Shown here: positions 11,641-24,360 of the stretch, piece after piece
How the letters are laid out: each line of letters opens with the position of its first letter
How positions within the stretch are numbered: the stretch's first letter is position 1
NCBI GenBank assembly: GCA_020205615.1
Contig: CM035170.1
Span: forward strand, 39,218,721-39,282,720
Reading direction: 5' to 3'
DNA length: 64,000 bases
DNA from: Panax quinquefolius
Taxonomy: Eukaryota; Streptophyta; Magnoliopsida; Apiales; Araliaceae
Notes under the pieces: generated by a model
Told to the model about the DNA's origin: nothing
The model's database searches: none
Seen by the model: only the letters and a program-made list of their open reading frames with translations
Made by a program: the position numbers and the translations under genes

Positions 11641-12055
11641 TATGAGAAAGTTTAACCTACTCATGATCCAGAACTGGCCATGCATGATGTGTTTGCCTTC
11701 TAAAGATATGGAGACATTATCTTTATGGGGAAAATGTGAGATATATCTGAACCGTATAAAAGTCTAAAGTATATCTTCACTCGAAGGAGTTGAATATGAG
11801 ACAAAGAAGATGGCTAGAGTTGATAAAGGATTATGATTGTGAAATCCTATATCACCCCGGAAAGGCCAATGTAGTTCTTAGAAGCCTTAAGTAGGAAGGG
11901 TCGGGAAAAGTTATCTATGTTAACTACTCGAAAAGGAGTTAATAACGAGAGATGGCTAGGATGGAAATAGAAGTGAAGATGCCGAGTGATACAAAGCGAT
12001 GATACTCTTTCATGACGGAGATGCAATCTACTATCGTATAAAGTGTCGAGGAGAT
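11641..12055 (+). pseudogene. RNase H of element A
   Basis: After the RT, the pieces [10 protein letters not shown] (about 11702-11735), [17 protein letters not shown] (about 11788-11838) and YHPGKANVV (about 11850-11875) match the end of gypsy RNase H, which degrades the RNA strand during reverse transcription. The expected DALSRK motif is damaged by a frameshift. Confidence 0.78.
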
Positions 12056-12259
12056 ACTACTCAAGACTATCGAGTGTAACCAAATGAAGAAGCGAATATC
12101 CAAGAAGGAAGATGCTAAGTATAGTCTTGATAATGAGGGATTATTAAGATTTGAAGGAAGAATTTGGGTTCTTAATGAGACGAAATTAAAGGAGCAAGTG
12201 TTACAAGAAGCTCATAGCTCGAGGTACTCGATACATCCCAGTAAGACTAAGATGTATTA
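12056..12259 (+). pseudogene. Integrase N-terminal part of element A (left of nested LTR)
   Basis: The sequence encodes EAHSSRYSIHPSKTKMY, the histidine half of the HHCC zinc-binding domain of gypsy integrase. The frame is interrupted right after 'aagatgtatta' by the family-B solo LTR and resumes at 14797 with the codons that follow in other copies (QDLRR). This gives the insertion point to within a few bases. Confidence 0.82.
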
Positions 12260-14796
12260 TGTGAAACCCCAGATTTTATGAATAAAGAATTAATTTTCTC
12301 GAAATAATTTTTTTATATTATGGTGTGAATTTGAGATAATGTTATAGTTGTGGGTAATATTTATAAATTTTGCAAAGTATCTGAAGTTGTCATTATTATA
12401 TTCGATTGGTGGGGAATATTCGTTTTAAGCGAAATATTCATACGACTGAAGACAATCATTAGTGGACCCCATTAATGAAATTATTGTTTCGGATTGAAAA
12501 ACGACAAAAATATTTTATTAAAAATAACGACGGAAGTTTTACCGTTGATCTTGTTGAACTACTCGGTAGTAAAAAATGCGATGTCTGGCGTTGTTGCATA
12601 GTAACACCTGTATTATTGATTATTGATATTTATGTGAGAAGTCACCGGTTTTGTTCAATTATTACTACAATATAGTTCTTGCGTAGTATCTCACATTATT
12701 TGATTCAATTATTGTTGATTTAGAAGTTTTGTTTTATTCAGATTATTAACGTAATAAAATAAAACATCTTTTATATAAAACAAAATACTTTATTAAAGTT
12801 ATTCTATAAATAGAATATATTATATTTTATTATGCATAGTATTTTGCATAGTAAAATCTTTTTATATAAAATAGAATACTTTATTAAAGTTATTCTATAA
12901 ATATAATATATTATATTTTATTATGCATAGTGTTTGCATAGTGCTTGTAGTAGTGTTTGTGCATAGTAAAAATCTTTTTATATAAATAGAATATATTATA
13001 TTTTATTTAAAAGATTTTTCTTTAAATATGGATAGTCAGATTAAAGTAAATCAATCTGGACCGTTCATGGATTAGTTACTTATGCATTCCATTTTCCTAT
13101 AAATAGAAGCTCATTCCTTCATTATTTTCTTATGAATTCACCGAACTCTAGAGAGAGAAAACTATAGAGAGAGACTATAGAGAGAGAGAAAAAAGTTTTC
13201 TCGCTATTTCACTACTCTTATATCAAGTATTATTTTACGGTAGAGGGGTATTATTTCTTTTGTATTCATGAAGAGAACTTACATTATTCCATTCTTTATT
13301 ATTCTGTTTGAATAACCAAATATCATGTGACTACCCTATACTTGGTGACATTCTTCTATTATTACATCTTTATTATTACATTTAATATCCTCATGCATCT
13401 ATATCGCCGGACACAGGTTCCATCATTTATTATACCGTATTTATTATTCTGCTGAACATTACATTTGGTGTGAATTTCACGACACGGTTCCGTTATTTAG
13501 TATTTTGTTGGAATAACCCGCATACGCGGTTACGCATGCATGGTGATTTCGTTGTTATTCCATTCTTTACTATTATGTTGGAACATCCTGTTGGTGCAAT
13601 TTACCGACCGGTTTCGTTATTATTATTCTCGTTGAATAACTTTTATACTGTCACAAGTACACCGTGCGTGGTGATTTCTTTTGTTATTCCATTCTTTATT
13701 ATACTCGGTTGGTTAAAGTTTTGACTTCTATACTCCATGAAATTAGTAGAATATCCTTGATATTTGCGCTTCATCCATATCTTTTCATGGAAATATTCTT
13801 CCGAGCATTCTTGAATTTTACTCTACAAAAAAAGATCATGTTGACAATCTGGATGTTATCGGTTCTAGATAAATTAATTCTTGAACTTGTTTTATTGAAT
13901 TCTTATATCATTGTCATCATCCTCATGTTTATATTATGTTGAAAGTCATCCGTGGCTTTTGTAGTGCATAGATGGACTTGGTATGATTATGACTAGGGAT
14001 TATTCGGTATAATCATAACCGTAATAATTACAAATGATGTGAAAAAAGTCCTCGTTGGCCCGTAGTGCATTGATGGGCGATTTTTGTATGATTATGGCTA
14101 TGGATTCTCTTGACCAAGGGTGAAAAGATGAATTGTTTTATGGCATGATCGGGATAGTTGATGAAAACACGATTATCTTTGGCCCGTAGTGCATGGATAA
14201 TTCGTGGTCGTGATACTAAAGAATATCCTTGGCACGTAGTGCGGGGATGATTTAATGATGTGGATTATTTATTGAAATAAGTCTCGTGATAAAAGTGATG
14301 AAAAACTTTTAAATCATAAAAGATAGTAGATTCTATTCTCTACTTGATTCTTTTAATGGATTGCTTGTTCATTGCGCAGCTTAAACTTGATGTCTATTGT
14401 ATTTTATCGGTTTAACATTGTTGGAGGCTAATGATAATTTATTACGCATTATCTTAGTCATAATATTTCTTCTTTGGGCTAGTTGAGCTCACCCTTTCTT
14501 TCACTTTTCTCTCTTGAAATGAGAACATAGTAGGGACTAGTCGGGGAATGGAGTGACGGTCCGAGAGGATAGCATTAGTAGTCCTCACTATTCGAGAAAT
14601 AGTGTGTTAATAATTGTAATGAGGACTCCTTTTGAGTTTGTATAATCTCTAGTAGACAATATTTGTATTCAAACTCACGATTTATGTTTTGTCGTATTGC
14701 ACACGGCGATTGTATTAGTAAGTTGTATTTGAATTACATACCATGTATCTGGCGACCCAAGATGGGTGATGTATACCTAATTTTGGGGGCGTCACA
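12260..14796 (+). mobile_element. Family-B gypsy solo LTR nested in integrase of A
   Basis: A 2537-bp LTR starting TGTGAAACCCC and ending GGGGGCGTCACA, in plus orientation. It matches, reversed, the LTRs of elements B1 and B2. The flanks are tatta (12255-12259) and tatca (14797-14801), a 5-bp target duplication with one change. A TATA box 'tcctataaatagaag' lies at about 13096, followed by 'agagagaga' runs at 13150-13195. Open frames within it are not genes. No internal region remains. Confidence 0.92.
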
Positions 14797-15560
14797 TATC
14801 AAGACCTTCGACGAGTTTTGGTGGTGGCGAACATGAAGAGAGAAATAGCGAGTATGTGAGTAGTTGCTTGACTTGTCGAACGTTAAGGCCGAACATCAAC
14901 GACCCCAAAGGGCTTATTACGGTCATTGGAGATTCCAGAATGGAAGTGGGAGCATATCACGATGGACTTCGTGGTGGGACTTCCGACAACGAATAAAGGG
15001 TACGATTCGATTTGGGTAATAGTGGACCGGTTGACGAAGTCGGCTCACTTTTTGCCAATTAGGATCAAGTGTAACTTAGAAACGATTAGCTAAACTATAT
15101 GTTAAGGAAATCATTTCTTGACATGGAGTACCGGTATCGATTGTGTCAGATCGTGATCCACGATTCACATCGAACTTTTGGAGGAGTTTGCAAGAACAGT
15201 TGGGAACGCAGCTGAAATTAAGCACATCTTATCATCCACAAACCGATGGGCAGAGCGAGAGAACAATTCAGACGTTAGAAGATATGTTGAGGTCTTGCGT
15301 CATGGATTTCAAAGGTAGTTGGGATGATCACCTACCACTAGTAGAGTTTGCATATAAAAAGCAGTTATCATGCAAGCATAAGCATTCCGTCGTATGAAGC
15401 TTTGTATGGAAGAAATGCAGAACACCATTGTGTTGGGATGAGGTGGGAGAACACCAGATGCTAGGACTAGAATTGGTACAGCAGACAACGGATGTGGTAA
15501 AGTTAATTCGGATGCGTCTCGTCACACATTCGGAGATGCATGGAAGAAGTATCTTGAGAC
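14797..15560 (+). pseudogene. Integrase core of element A
   Basis: Integrase inserts the DNA copy into the genome. Blocks: CLTCRTLRPN (rest of the zinc finger, about 14868-14900), [11 protein letters not shown] with the first catalytic Asp (about 14938-14970), [16 protein letters not shown] (about 15015-15060), then one open stretch at 15143-15397 holding [12 protein letters not shown] (second Asp), [20 protein letters not shown] with the catalytic Glu, and HLPLVEFAY. The D,D-35-E set is therefore present. Frames change near 15085 and after 15350. Confidence 0.85.
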
Positions 15561-16046
15561 TCACATAGACTAAGTCGAGAGTTTGAGGTGGGCTCAGTAT
15601 GTGTTTCTAATGGTATCTCCCCGGAAAGGAATGATACGCTTTGGAAAGAAAGGAAAGTTAAGTCCAAGGTTTATAGGACCTTTTGAGGTATTAAAAGCGG
15701 GTGGGAGAGGTAGCTTATGTGATAGCATTACCTCCGGACCTAGAAACGAATACATAACGTGTTTCACGTATACAGTATTACGTCCATATAAGCCGGACTA
15801 TAAGCATGTAATCGAGTATGATCCGATTCATATCGAGAAAGACTTAACATATGAAGAATCGCCAATGCGGATCATTGATAGAAAGGAACAAGTTCTCGAG
15901 GAACAAGGTACTACCATCGGTAAAAGGTATTATGGAAGAACCACGATCTTTGAAGAAGCTACGTGGGAACTAGAAGAAAAGATGAAGAAAAATTTCCTCA
16001 TCTATTTGATTAAAGTAAGACGAGATTACGGGGACATAATCTTTAT
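15561..16046 (+). pseudogene. Integrase C-terminus and chromodomain of element A
   Basis: An open stretch from 15583 runs to 16095. It has the GPY/F module (SPRKGMIRFGKKGKL, then RFIGPFEVL), the linker VLRPYKPDYKHVIEYDP, and a chromodomain tail ending ATWELEEKMKK. Chromodomains of this type are thought to guide insertion by binding modified histone H3. A frameshifted patch after GPFEVLKA and another in the first chromodomain strand damage it. It is the best preserved coding part of element A. Confidence 0.85.
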
Positions 16047-16058
16047 AAAGGGGAAGAA
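16047..16058 (+). other. Polypurine tract of element A
   Basis: 'aaaggggaagaa' directly precedes the TG that opens the 3' LTR at 16059. This is the expected primer site for plus-strand DNA. Confidence 0.85.
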
Positions 16059-19000
16059 TGTAACGACCAGAAATTCGGATCTTATTGTAAAATGATTTTA
16101 TTAAATTAAATAATAATAAAATTCTATTCTATGTGTTATCAAGATGGTTGTCATTGTATAACCTATTGATGTTAGAATGTCGTAGTATTTAAGCTACTTG
16201 GATGAATTAAAGTGTTTGAATTTCTAAGATTTAAAATAAAAGTTTTCCGAGAGATTTTCCGAAAAACACTATTCATCGGTATTTGCTCGGGAGATATTTT
16301 TGAATTTTCGAGAAATACGTAATGATGGAATAACTAGGTAAGATGGATTATGTAATAAAAATCTAGTTATGGAAAATGTAATATTTCACTTGCGGACTTA
16401 ATTTATAAACGTTAAGGAAAGGCGAAGTAGTAATGAATAAGTAATAATGGTATGATACTAGGTATTGTACAAAGTAATGAAAACGAGTATCATACGAAAA
16501 TATTATACGAGTTTGGTATGAAGGATGAAATATCGTATATAAATCCTATATGAATTAGAATACGAAAATAATACATAAACTATATGTATATGTATTAAGT
16601 AATGTTAATGGACTTGGAAGATTAGTTAACAATTATATTCAAGTCCAAGTAGATTAACATGTTAAGGCCCAATTATTAATTAATGAACCAATTAGTGTTT
16701 ATTAATGCAAAGCCCAAAGATTTAGTTGGTCCAAGCCCAAGCTAGAGTCCATGAATTGGTTGACCCATGGGGCAAACCATATTAACATATGGTTAATATG
16801 TGGTGACCAAGTAAATGTAATGATCAAGTATTAAGAGTAATGACCAAGTTAAATGAGTAATGGCCAAGCATAGGATAAGTGTTGTGATTAACAAGTAATG
16901 AATAGTAAGGAGGTGGCTTAAAGGAGGTGGGATGATTTAAAGACTAAACTACCCTAGCTTTGCAACTTCTATAAATATAGGAGGCTTACAAGCCATTTAA
17001 CCCTTGTTCAAATAATCCAACATATTGCAAGTGCTTAAGTGTTAGAGAGAATAACCTACCAATAAGTCATTTCATTTGTAAGAAGAAGAAGAAAGCTACC
17101 TTACCAAGACTACACAAAAGTAAGACTTCTTCTCCATTATCTTCTATCTCTACCATGATAAGTTGATAAGAAAAGATGGATTAAGAAACATGAATGATAA
17201 GAAGTAAGAAGAATGTAATAAGTCATGAACTTAAGCCACATAAGTTGGCAATAAGTCATTTGAACTTATAAAAGTTATAAACTTATTATAAGTTAACCTT
17301 GAATGTTAAGTATGAAAATATGAACTTGTAATGAGTTTATTAAGAGAAGTGAATTAAGAACTTATATGATTATATGTATCATATATACATAAGTAAAGTT
17401 ATATGTGAAGAACATGTAAAGTATGATGATTAAGAAACTTTAATTGTCATAAGTCATGAATAATCAAATCTTAAGTAGTTTATAAATTGATAAGTTATTA
17501 GCTCATGAAGAATAAGTCAAAATCCAAAAATGAATATAAGTTGTTGTATTAAGTATGTTAAGATGTTCACATGATGAATGGAATTCATTTGTAATGTTGA
17601 ACAAATCATAAGAATGAAGATTAAATTAAATTTGCATTGATTGACGATAATCGTCAAATTAGTAAAATTCTCAGAATAGAAGTCAAATTTTGCGTTTTAT
17701 CACGGAACCATTGTTTTCCAATAGAGACAAGTCATATTTGGCATTTAAGAGTTGCGGACTCGAAAATGACCGGATTCCGACTTAGAACGAAGAAACGAGC
17801 GTTGAACGTTCACGAACGTTTATTGTTTTCGTTAAAAATGAACCAATAGGTAAATTTTTAGCAAACGAAGTCAAATAGATAAAATTCTTGCATAAATGCG
17901 TAGATTACGTAATTTGTGAAGCGTAGGGTTTTGAACGAGCCAATTCGGACTTATAACGAAGAAGTTATGCATCCGGAAGTTCACAAAATTCACAAATGAA
18001 ATTGTTTTACGGTGCACAGAGTTGGCGCATGGCATGGCTTCAACCCTAAACAAATGAGTCATGCCATGATGATACTTGATGTCGAGTACATTGCGAGTTA
18101 TTACATGTAGCAAACCATAGTACAATTGATTGTGTGCATGTAAGCGCCATATGATCTGAAAATTTCTAGAGAGTGGCGCCATGTCGAGTCTGAACAATGC
18201 TATTATAAGCTTTCGCCATAGCGAGATGTGAAATAGAAAAAATGTGGCGCCATGGCCACCCTCGAAACAAAGATATAGTAATGAAGGTTTCTAAGTACAA
18301 AGAAAGGAAAGCTAATGGATTTAAAAGTAAACACAACTTAAGGAATGTAATGTAACATTGTTTAAACTTTGTTAAACCTTAAGGATGTTGTATAAAGGTT
18401 GAGATAACCTATTCGAATATAATGCAAGGATAATGATAAACCGGAATCGAATAGTAACTAAATCTAATACACTCTTAGATTGAGATGAAGGATATGATAT
18501 AGTCATATACATACTTGATTATATGAGACCTAATGTATGTACATTATTATGTGATCATGTATTGTAGAGACTTGAACGACTTGAACATAAAGTTAATATA
18601 CCGTAGCAGACGCTAAAGGCAAGTATTCTAACTCTTGTCTCGATTCAATCAACAAGTTTTTGAAGTTCATGTATTCTTCGCATGAATTAAAGTATGTTGA
18701 AGTTAAAGCCAATTCCTTTGGCTAGACTTGATGTATTGATAATCTATTCATTTATTATCAAATATTGCTATCTTTTGTCAACTACTTGATATGGTTTTCA
18801 AAAGAAGACCGAAATGTTAAATAAATGTTTTGTCGATAAAACGACAGGCACGTGAGGTTGCAAAATACATAAACGTGCATACGTTTAATGGATGTAGTGT
18901 TGATCAACATAGAGTACAATAAGTGATCACCTAGAAGTGCTCGTAAGTAATATCGAGACTTCTGAGACTTGCTTCCGGGTTGTCCTTTTCCAATAAAGAA

Positions 19001-19507
19001 TGAATACTCGAGGTCTTTTGGTAGGAGTGAATGTTTTACTAAATATTGTTATTATTGTAAAACATTTTGAAAGAAAAGATGAAGTTCTATTTTGAATTAT
19101 CAATAGTACTTCATAACTATTGTTCAATTATTGAAGATATACGATTTGTATGTGTCAAGCATGTTGTTATTAAATTGTTATACTTGTTGAGCTAGTTATG
19201 CTCACTCTTTCTTGAACCATATAAATGCAACTAAGATCGAACGTCCAAGGATCGAAAAAGGATAAAGGAAAAGCTAAAGGCGATTCTTGAAATTGTCTTG
19301 TAATAGTATAGGTCTATTGTTGTAATGTAATCGATATTATGACAAAGAACCTTTGTAATGGGTATAAAACTTGGGAAATGTAAATATTACTTTAAATATA
19401 TAGAAGTTATGTTCATTCTTTGAGACTTTTCAATTGAATGAATGTATGAATGTTGTCTGATATAGCACTATCATCGGGTTGGAAGATACCTTGGATTTGG
19501 GGCGCCA
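16059..19507 (+). repeat. Element A 3' LTR
   Basis: It begins TGTAACGACCAG and ends near ggcgcca, with 3449 bases. Compared with the 5' LTR it lacks one 20-bp unit near 16841 and differs most in the GC-rich block at about 18010-18265. The open frame at 17637-17849 is the counterpart of that at 4060-4266 and reflects shared LTR sequence, not a gene. Confidence 0.93.
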
Positions 19508-19557
19508 TTCTACGCCCATTTGGAGGTCTAATTTTGGCCATGATCACAAAAGGCGTA

Positions 19558-19942
19558 GGGGTGTTTGATAAAAATCTGAATGAATCTGGATCTGAATGAG
19601 TTGAATCAATCAATGAGTAGAATCTGAATCTGAATGAAAAAATTGTTTGATAATTGACATGTCCTAAAACATCCGAATGACAAAATTTTATTATTTTACC
19701 CCTCTAAAAAATTCAAAATTATTGTAAATTTATTTAATATTACTTAATATAATAGTTAATATTTTTTTTAATTTTTTTACTTCATTCAATTTTCATTTAG
19801 CCATTCAACTAAAAAATCTAACTTAGCCATTCAAATTTCGTCCATCTTACCGATTCAATTCACCATTCGGACCAAAAACAAACGCTTCGATCGATTCAAA
19901 TTGACCGTTCATTCACTCCATTCAACTCTAAACAAACACCCC
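19558..19942. mobile_element. MITE with GGGGTGTTTG termini, 385 bp
   Basis: It starts ggggtgtttg and ends caaacacccc, an exact 10-base terminal inverted repeat, with looser pairing further in. Both sides carry gta (19555-19557 and 19943-19945), a possible 3-bp target duplication. The interior is non-coding and repeats 'aatctgaatctgaatga'. The termini resemble hAT or PIF/Harbinger MITEs; the superfamily is not settled, since hAT would normally give 8 bp. Confidence 0.75.
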
Positions 19943-20371
19943 GTAATTGTATATTCTTCGGTGATTTTTTTAACCTTTTCTTGAAATCAAATTATACTGG
20001 CGATCCATGGCCTCATTTTAGCAGCTTTAATCTTCCTTTTCACAATTGTTGCAAGTGAGATTCGATCCCAAGATGTCTAGGTCTACGACTCATCCCAAGC
20101 GTCATTTGAATAATCATGCTTAACTCTTTGGGTTTACAGTGAATTTTTCATTTCACCATCCTTATTAATACTTTTGACATTTTATTAATTTTTTCTTAAA
20201 AATTTGTTTTTGAGTATCACAATTTAACTAGATGTGGTAACTATAGAAAAATTTGTTGTAATTGATGTCTTTGTCGGTTTATATATTTTGAAATTTATAT
20301 TAACTTAATAAAGTCAACATAAAATATTTCTATAATTTTAAATTGATGTAATTTTTAAGTTTTAAAATTAA
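19943..20371. other. Spacer with a possible SINE-like fragment
   Basis: No gene is visible. On the minus strand, around 20130-20030, 'gttaagcatgattattcaaa' is followed about 45 bases later by 'gggatcgaatctc', which resembles the B box of tRNA-derived SINEs. No A box, poly-A tail or target duplication could be confirmed, so this is only a hint. Confidence 0.3.
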
Positions 20372-22860
20372 TAAATACATGGTACGTAAACAAATACAAC
20401 TTCATTAATACAATTGTCGTGCAAAATACGACAACACACATATATCGTGAGTTTAAATACAAATATTGTCTAATAGATAATATACAAACTCAAAAGGAGT
20501 CCTCATTATAATTATTGATACACTATTTTACAAAATAGTGAGGACTACTAAAACAACTATCTAGAACCATCACTCCATACCCCGCTTTAGTTCTCGCTAT
20601 ATTCTCACCTCCCGAGAAGAAAAATGGAACAAAAAGGAAAAAGGGTGAGCTCAACTAGCCCAAGAAAAAATAATATTATGACTAAGATAATATACAACAA
20701 ATTATCATTAGTCTTCAACAGGAAAAAATCGATAAAATATAATAGACAACAAGTTTTAGATCAACAATGCAATGAAACAACAATCCATTAGAAGAGTCAA
20801 GTAGAGAATGAATTCTACTATCTTCTAAGATTTAAAAGTCCATCATCAATATTTTATCCTCAGTAACATCAATCAATATACATCTTGAATCAAATATTCA
20901 TCTTTGCACTACTGGGCAAAGATATTCATTTGTATCACCAGTTGGTCATGTTCATCTCAACACTGTTCATCTTCTTTTGCACTACGGGCCAAAGATATTC
21001 ATCGATTAATCATTCATCTTTGCACTACGTGCCAAAAAGATATTCATTAATATCATCATTTAGGACTAGAGGATGATGAAAAAAATATCTTAAAAAAAAC
21101 GAATCGAGTGAGATAAAAGATCAAAGATTAGGGATTCGTACTTTAGTTTATCCAAGTTCAAAAATACCTTATAATAATCAATTGTGGAGCAAAATTCAAG
21201 AATAAAGATCAAAACATGGATACAATCAAAGATAGTAACCATAATAGACATCTTGGACAAAGAAAAAAAAATTTCATTTTTTCGTGAATAATGTCAGTAT
21301 ATTATGTGAATAATGTAGTCATATATCGTGAATAATAACTTGAAGTATAAAAATAGTAACCATGACATAAAAAAGTAGAAATTCCACAATAAAATTTATA
21401 CCAATATTTAGAAAGATATAATGATATTGAAAAAAAAATCATTTATGAAAAAAATAACATCCCTTACCTCAAAATAACAATATTTTGATCGATCGAATAT
21501 CGGTATATAAATTTGAAGGAAACTTGCATTTGAATAGCAACTCTCAAAGTATCTAAATACTCACAAAATACGCTCGATAATATAGAGAGAGAAAAAACTT
21601 ATGTTTACGGTGTGATTTTCAATTCTAACTAAAGCACCTATTTATAGGAAAATGCTTAGAACGCATAAAGCGAGACTAAATAATAAAATAATAATATTTT
21701 ATTTCAAACACTTTTTTGATTCAAATTCCACTTTGAAATTTGAAATTTTACCAATTCAACATTTTCCACACAAAAACAAAAGTGGGGCCCCCCATATTTT
21801 AATAAAAATATTTATTTTGAAACTTCAATAATTCATAATAAATAGCCCTTTTATCGAAAAAATATGAATTTTATGTCCATTCCATAGGAAATTAAATTCT
21901 CTACAACTTTGTAGATTTAAGTTTTTCCAAATTCCAAACGAAAAAAATGCCCAAAATCCACATACTGATGATTTTTTAATACCTCCATTCCGACAAAATA
22001 CTTGATAAAACACCTCAACATTAATTCCTTCATTTATATCCACATAAAAAATAAATATATCCATCATTTATATCCACATAAAATAAATATTTTCTTATCA
22101 TATAAATCAATAATTAATTATTCACAAATAATATTACGAAATCACAATTATGACAACCGTCGTTTTCGAGGAAAGAGGGGCTTTCCGATAAGGATTTCTC
22201 CTTATTGGCGCGCAATTAGGTGACCAAACCCTTTCCTGATGAACTTTCCTTAGACATTGCCAATAATGCTATCTAATAATATTATTCAAATAATATGAAT
22301 TATTGATCGATAATGGAAATATTGTGCGATGACAATTATTAAAAAACAATAATAATATAAAATATCAACGTAACAATTATTGAATCAATAAAATAAAATA
22401 TTGAATAAGTAATTACTATAACAATTATTGAGTAGTGCCTTCTTACGTAAGAATCAATAATTCAAAAATATTGTAATATACCGTGTGTAATATCTTTGTG
22501 CAACCAGCGTATTATTTGTATTTTAACCACCGGATATTCCAACAATGTTAATTGTAATAACCATTACGTACGTTTTTTATAAAAACTCAAACTTGTCGTT
22601 TTCTTCATCCGACCGTTTTCCGTTATGGGGCCCCACAAATGGTTACTACGCCATCGTATTTAATATTCCCGACAACAAGAATATTCCACGACCAAACGAA
22701 TATTCCCGACAACAATGAATATTTTATAACCACTTGCTTATTTTGCAAAATTTGCACATTTCACCCATAACCAAAGTATTATATCAAATTAACACCTTAT
22801 TATTTCAAAATAATAATTAGAGAAAATTCAATTTTATTTATAAAAAGTTGGGGTCTTACA
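20372..22860 (-). repeat. Element B1 3' LTR
   Basis: Reading on the minus strand it starts TGTAAGACCCCAAC right after the polypurine tract and should end GGGGGCGTCACA, but the final stretch is lost at 20372. A TATA box 'cctataaatagg' (minus) lies at about 21647-21658. The GCTCAC-type motif lies at 20641-20661. Confidence 0.88.
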
Positions 22861-22875
22861 ACCTCCCTCCTTATG
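22861..22875 (-). other. Polypurine tract of B1
   Basis: On the minus strand 'cataaggagggaggt' sits directly before the TGTAAGACC start of the 3' LTR. Confidence 0.82.
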
Positions 22876-22879
22876 AAAT

Positions 22880-23438
22880 TTCATCCTCGAAATTGACGTA
22901 CGCGCACTGGTGTTTCAAAAGGTGAGGATACCTCGCTTTCATTTTCGATTCCAACTCCCGGTCATTTCTTCAATAGCATGGTTTCCTCCACAAAACCTTA
23001 ACTTGTGGTATAACCTTGTCGCGTAGGACATGCTCTTTCTATCCAAGATCTTAACAGTACCTCCTCCTCGTCGTTAAATCTTCGCTATCTCGTCCGGTTC
23101 TAACTTCAATAATGTGGTTGGGTCTTTTTCACACATATTTACTGAAGCATAGATATGTGAAAAACATTATGAACACGAGACATGCTTGGAGGTAATGCGA
23201 GTCTATAGGCCACATTTCCTATTCGGTCAAGAATCTCAAATGGACCAACAAATCTTGGATTGAGCTTTCCTCTCTTCCCAAATCTTGTAACTCCCTTCCA
23301 TGGAGCAATACGTAACAATACATGATCCCCAATATTAAATTCCACGTCCTTTCGATGAAGATCCGCATAACTCTTTTGTCGATCCTGTGCCGTTTGTATA
23401 CGTTGTCGAATCATTTGGATCTTCTCTCTCGTAGTCAT
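22880..23438 (-). pseudogene. Integrase C-terminus (GPY/F) and chromodomain of B1
   Basis: A frame at 23438-23139 is intact for 99 residues and holds RQKSYADLHRKDVEF, the GPY/F block FGKRGKLNPRFVGPFEI, and the motif VHNVFHISML that precedes the chromodomain. The chromodomain itself (23138-22880) is frameshifted; EEMT can still be read. Role as for the matching region of element A. Confidence 0.82.
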
Positions 23439-24360
23439 TCGTACACTTCAACTCTGGTCCCAACAATGTGCTTCTTCCCCCTCATCCCAAAGATATCTTG
23501 AGAGCGACACTTTCTTCCATACAATGCCTCGAATGGAGCCATGCCTATATACTGCTTGATAATCATTGTTGTAGAGAATTCCACCAATGGTAAGTACTTA
23601 TCCCAACTCCCTTTGAAATCTAGGACACAGAGTCTTAATAGATCTTCAAGAGTTTGAATAGTCCTCTCGATTTTCCGTCCGTTTTTGAGGATGGTATATC
23701 GAATCTAGAATCAGAAAATAAATCGTGCCCATAGCTTTACTGCAAGCTAACCCAAAATCGTGAAGTGAATCTTGGGTCACGATCCAAAACTATGGATACT
23801 TGGCATGCCATGCAATCTCACAATCTCATTCACGTATATACGAGAGCAAGATGTTCAAGGGAATAAGTCTCCGTATAGGCAAGAAATGAAATGCGACTTG
23901 GTTAATCTATCAACAATAACCCAAATCGCATCTATGCCTTGAGAAACCTTGGGAAGACCCATAACGAAATCCATAGTAATGTGTTCCCACTTCCATTTGG
24001 AATCTCAAGTGGTTGCAATGGACCCTTTGGCACTTGATGCTCCGCCTTTACACGTTGACAAGTTAAACACCTCGAGATAAACTCCGCGATCTCTCTCTTC
24101 ATATTGCTCCACCAAAATGTATGTCAAAGATCATGATACATTTTGGTACTCCCAGGATGGATTGCAAATGGTGTGTTGTGTGCCTCCATCATGATTCTAT
24201 GCTTCAAGTCAGAATCGTTAGGAACACAAAGTCTGGAGTTGACTCGAAGTATTCCTTCTTCATCGATTCTTGCTTCTGGAATAACACCTTCTTGCACTTT
24301 CTTCTTCATACACATCAGCTCCATGTCCGTAGCTTGAGCAGCTTTAACTTTATCGATTAA
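23439..24360 (-). pseudogene. Integrase of B1
   Basis: The zinc-binding half is open at 24324-24124 (EAHNTPFAIHPGSTKMYHDL near its end). Further along the minus strand [18 protein letters not shown] and HFLPI-like pieces can be seen in changing frames, then the DRDPRF and [11 protein letters not shown] regions. Frameshifts are frequent between 24120 and 23440. Confidence 0.78.

Larger units (their letters stand above)
2469..19507 (+). mobile_element. Ty3/gypsy chromovirus, element A (nested, decayed)
   Basis: Two long terminal repeats (2469-5956 and 16059-19507) bracket a primer binding site, gag with CCHC knuckles, protease, reverse transcriptase, RNase H, integrase, a C-terminal chromodomain and a polypurine tract, all on the plus strand. 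Domain order with integrase after RNase H is the gypsy order, and the chromodomain places it among chromoviruses (Tekay/Del-like by general appearance; clade not proven). Two solo LTRs are nested in it (6668-8518 and 12260-14796), so the element itself is about 12.6 kb. All reading frames are broken. The left LTR end is poorly kept (no clear TG), and I find no convincing 5-bp target duplication. Confidence 0.9.
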
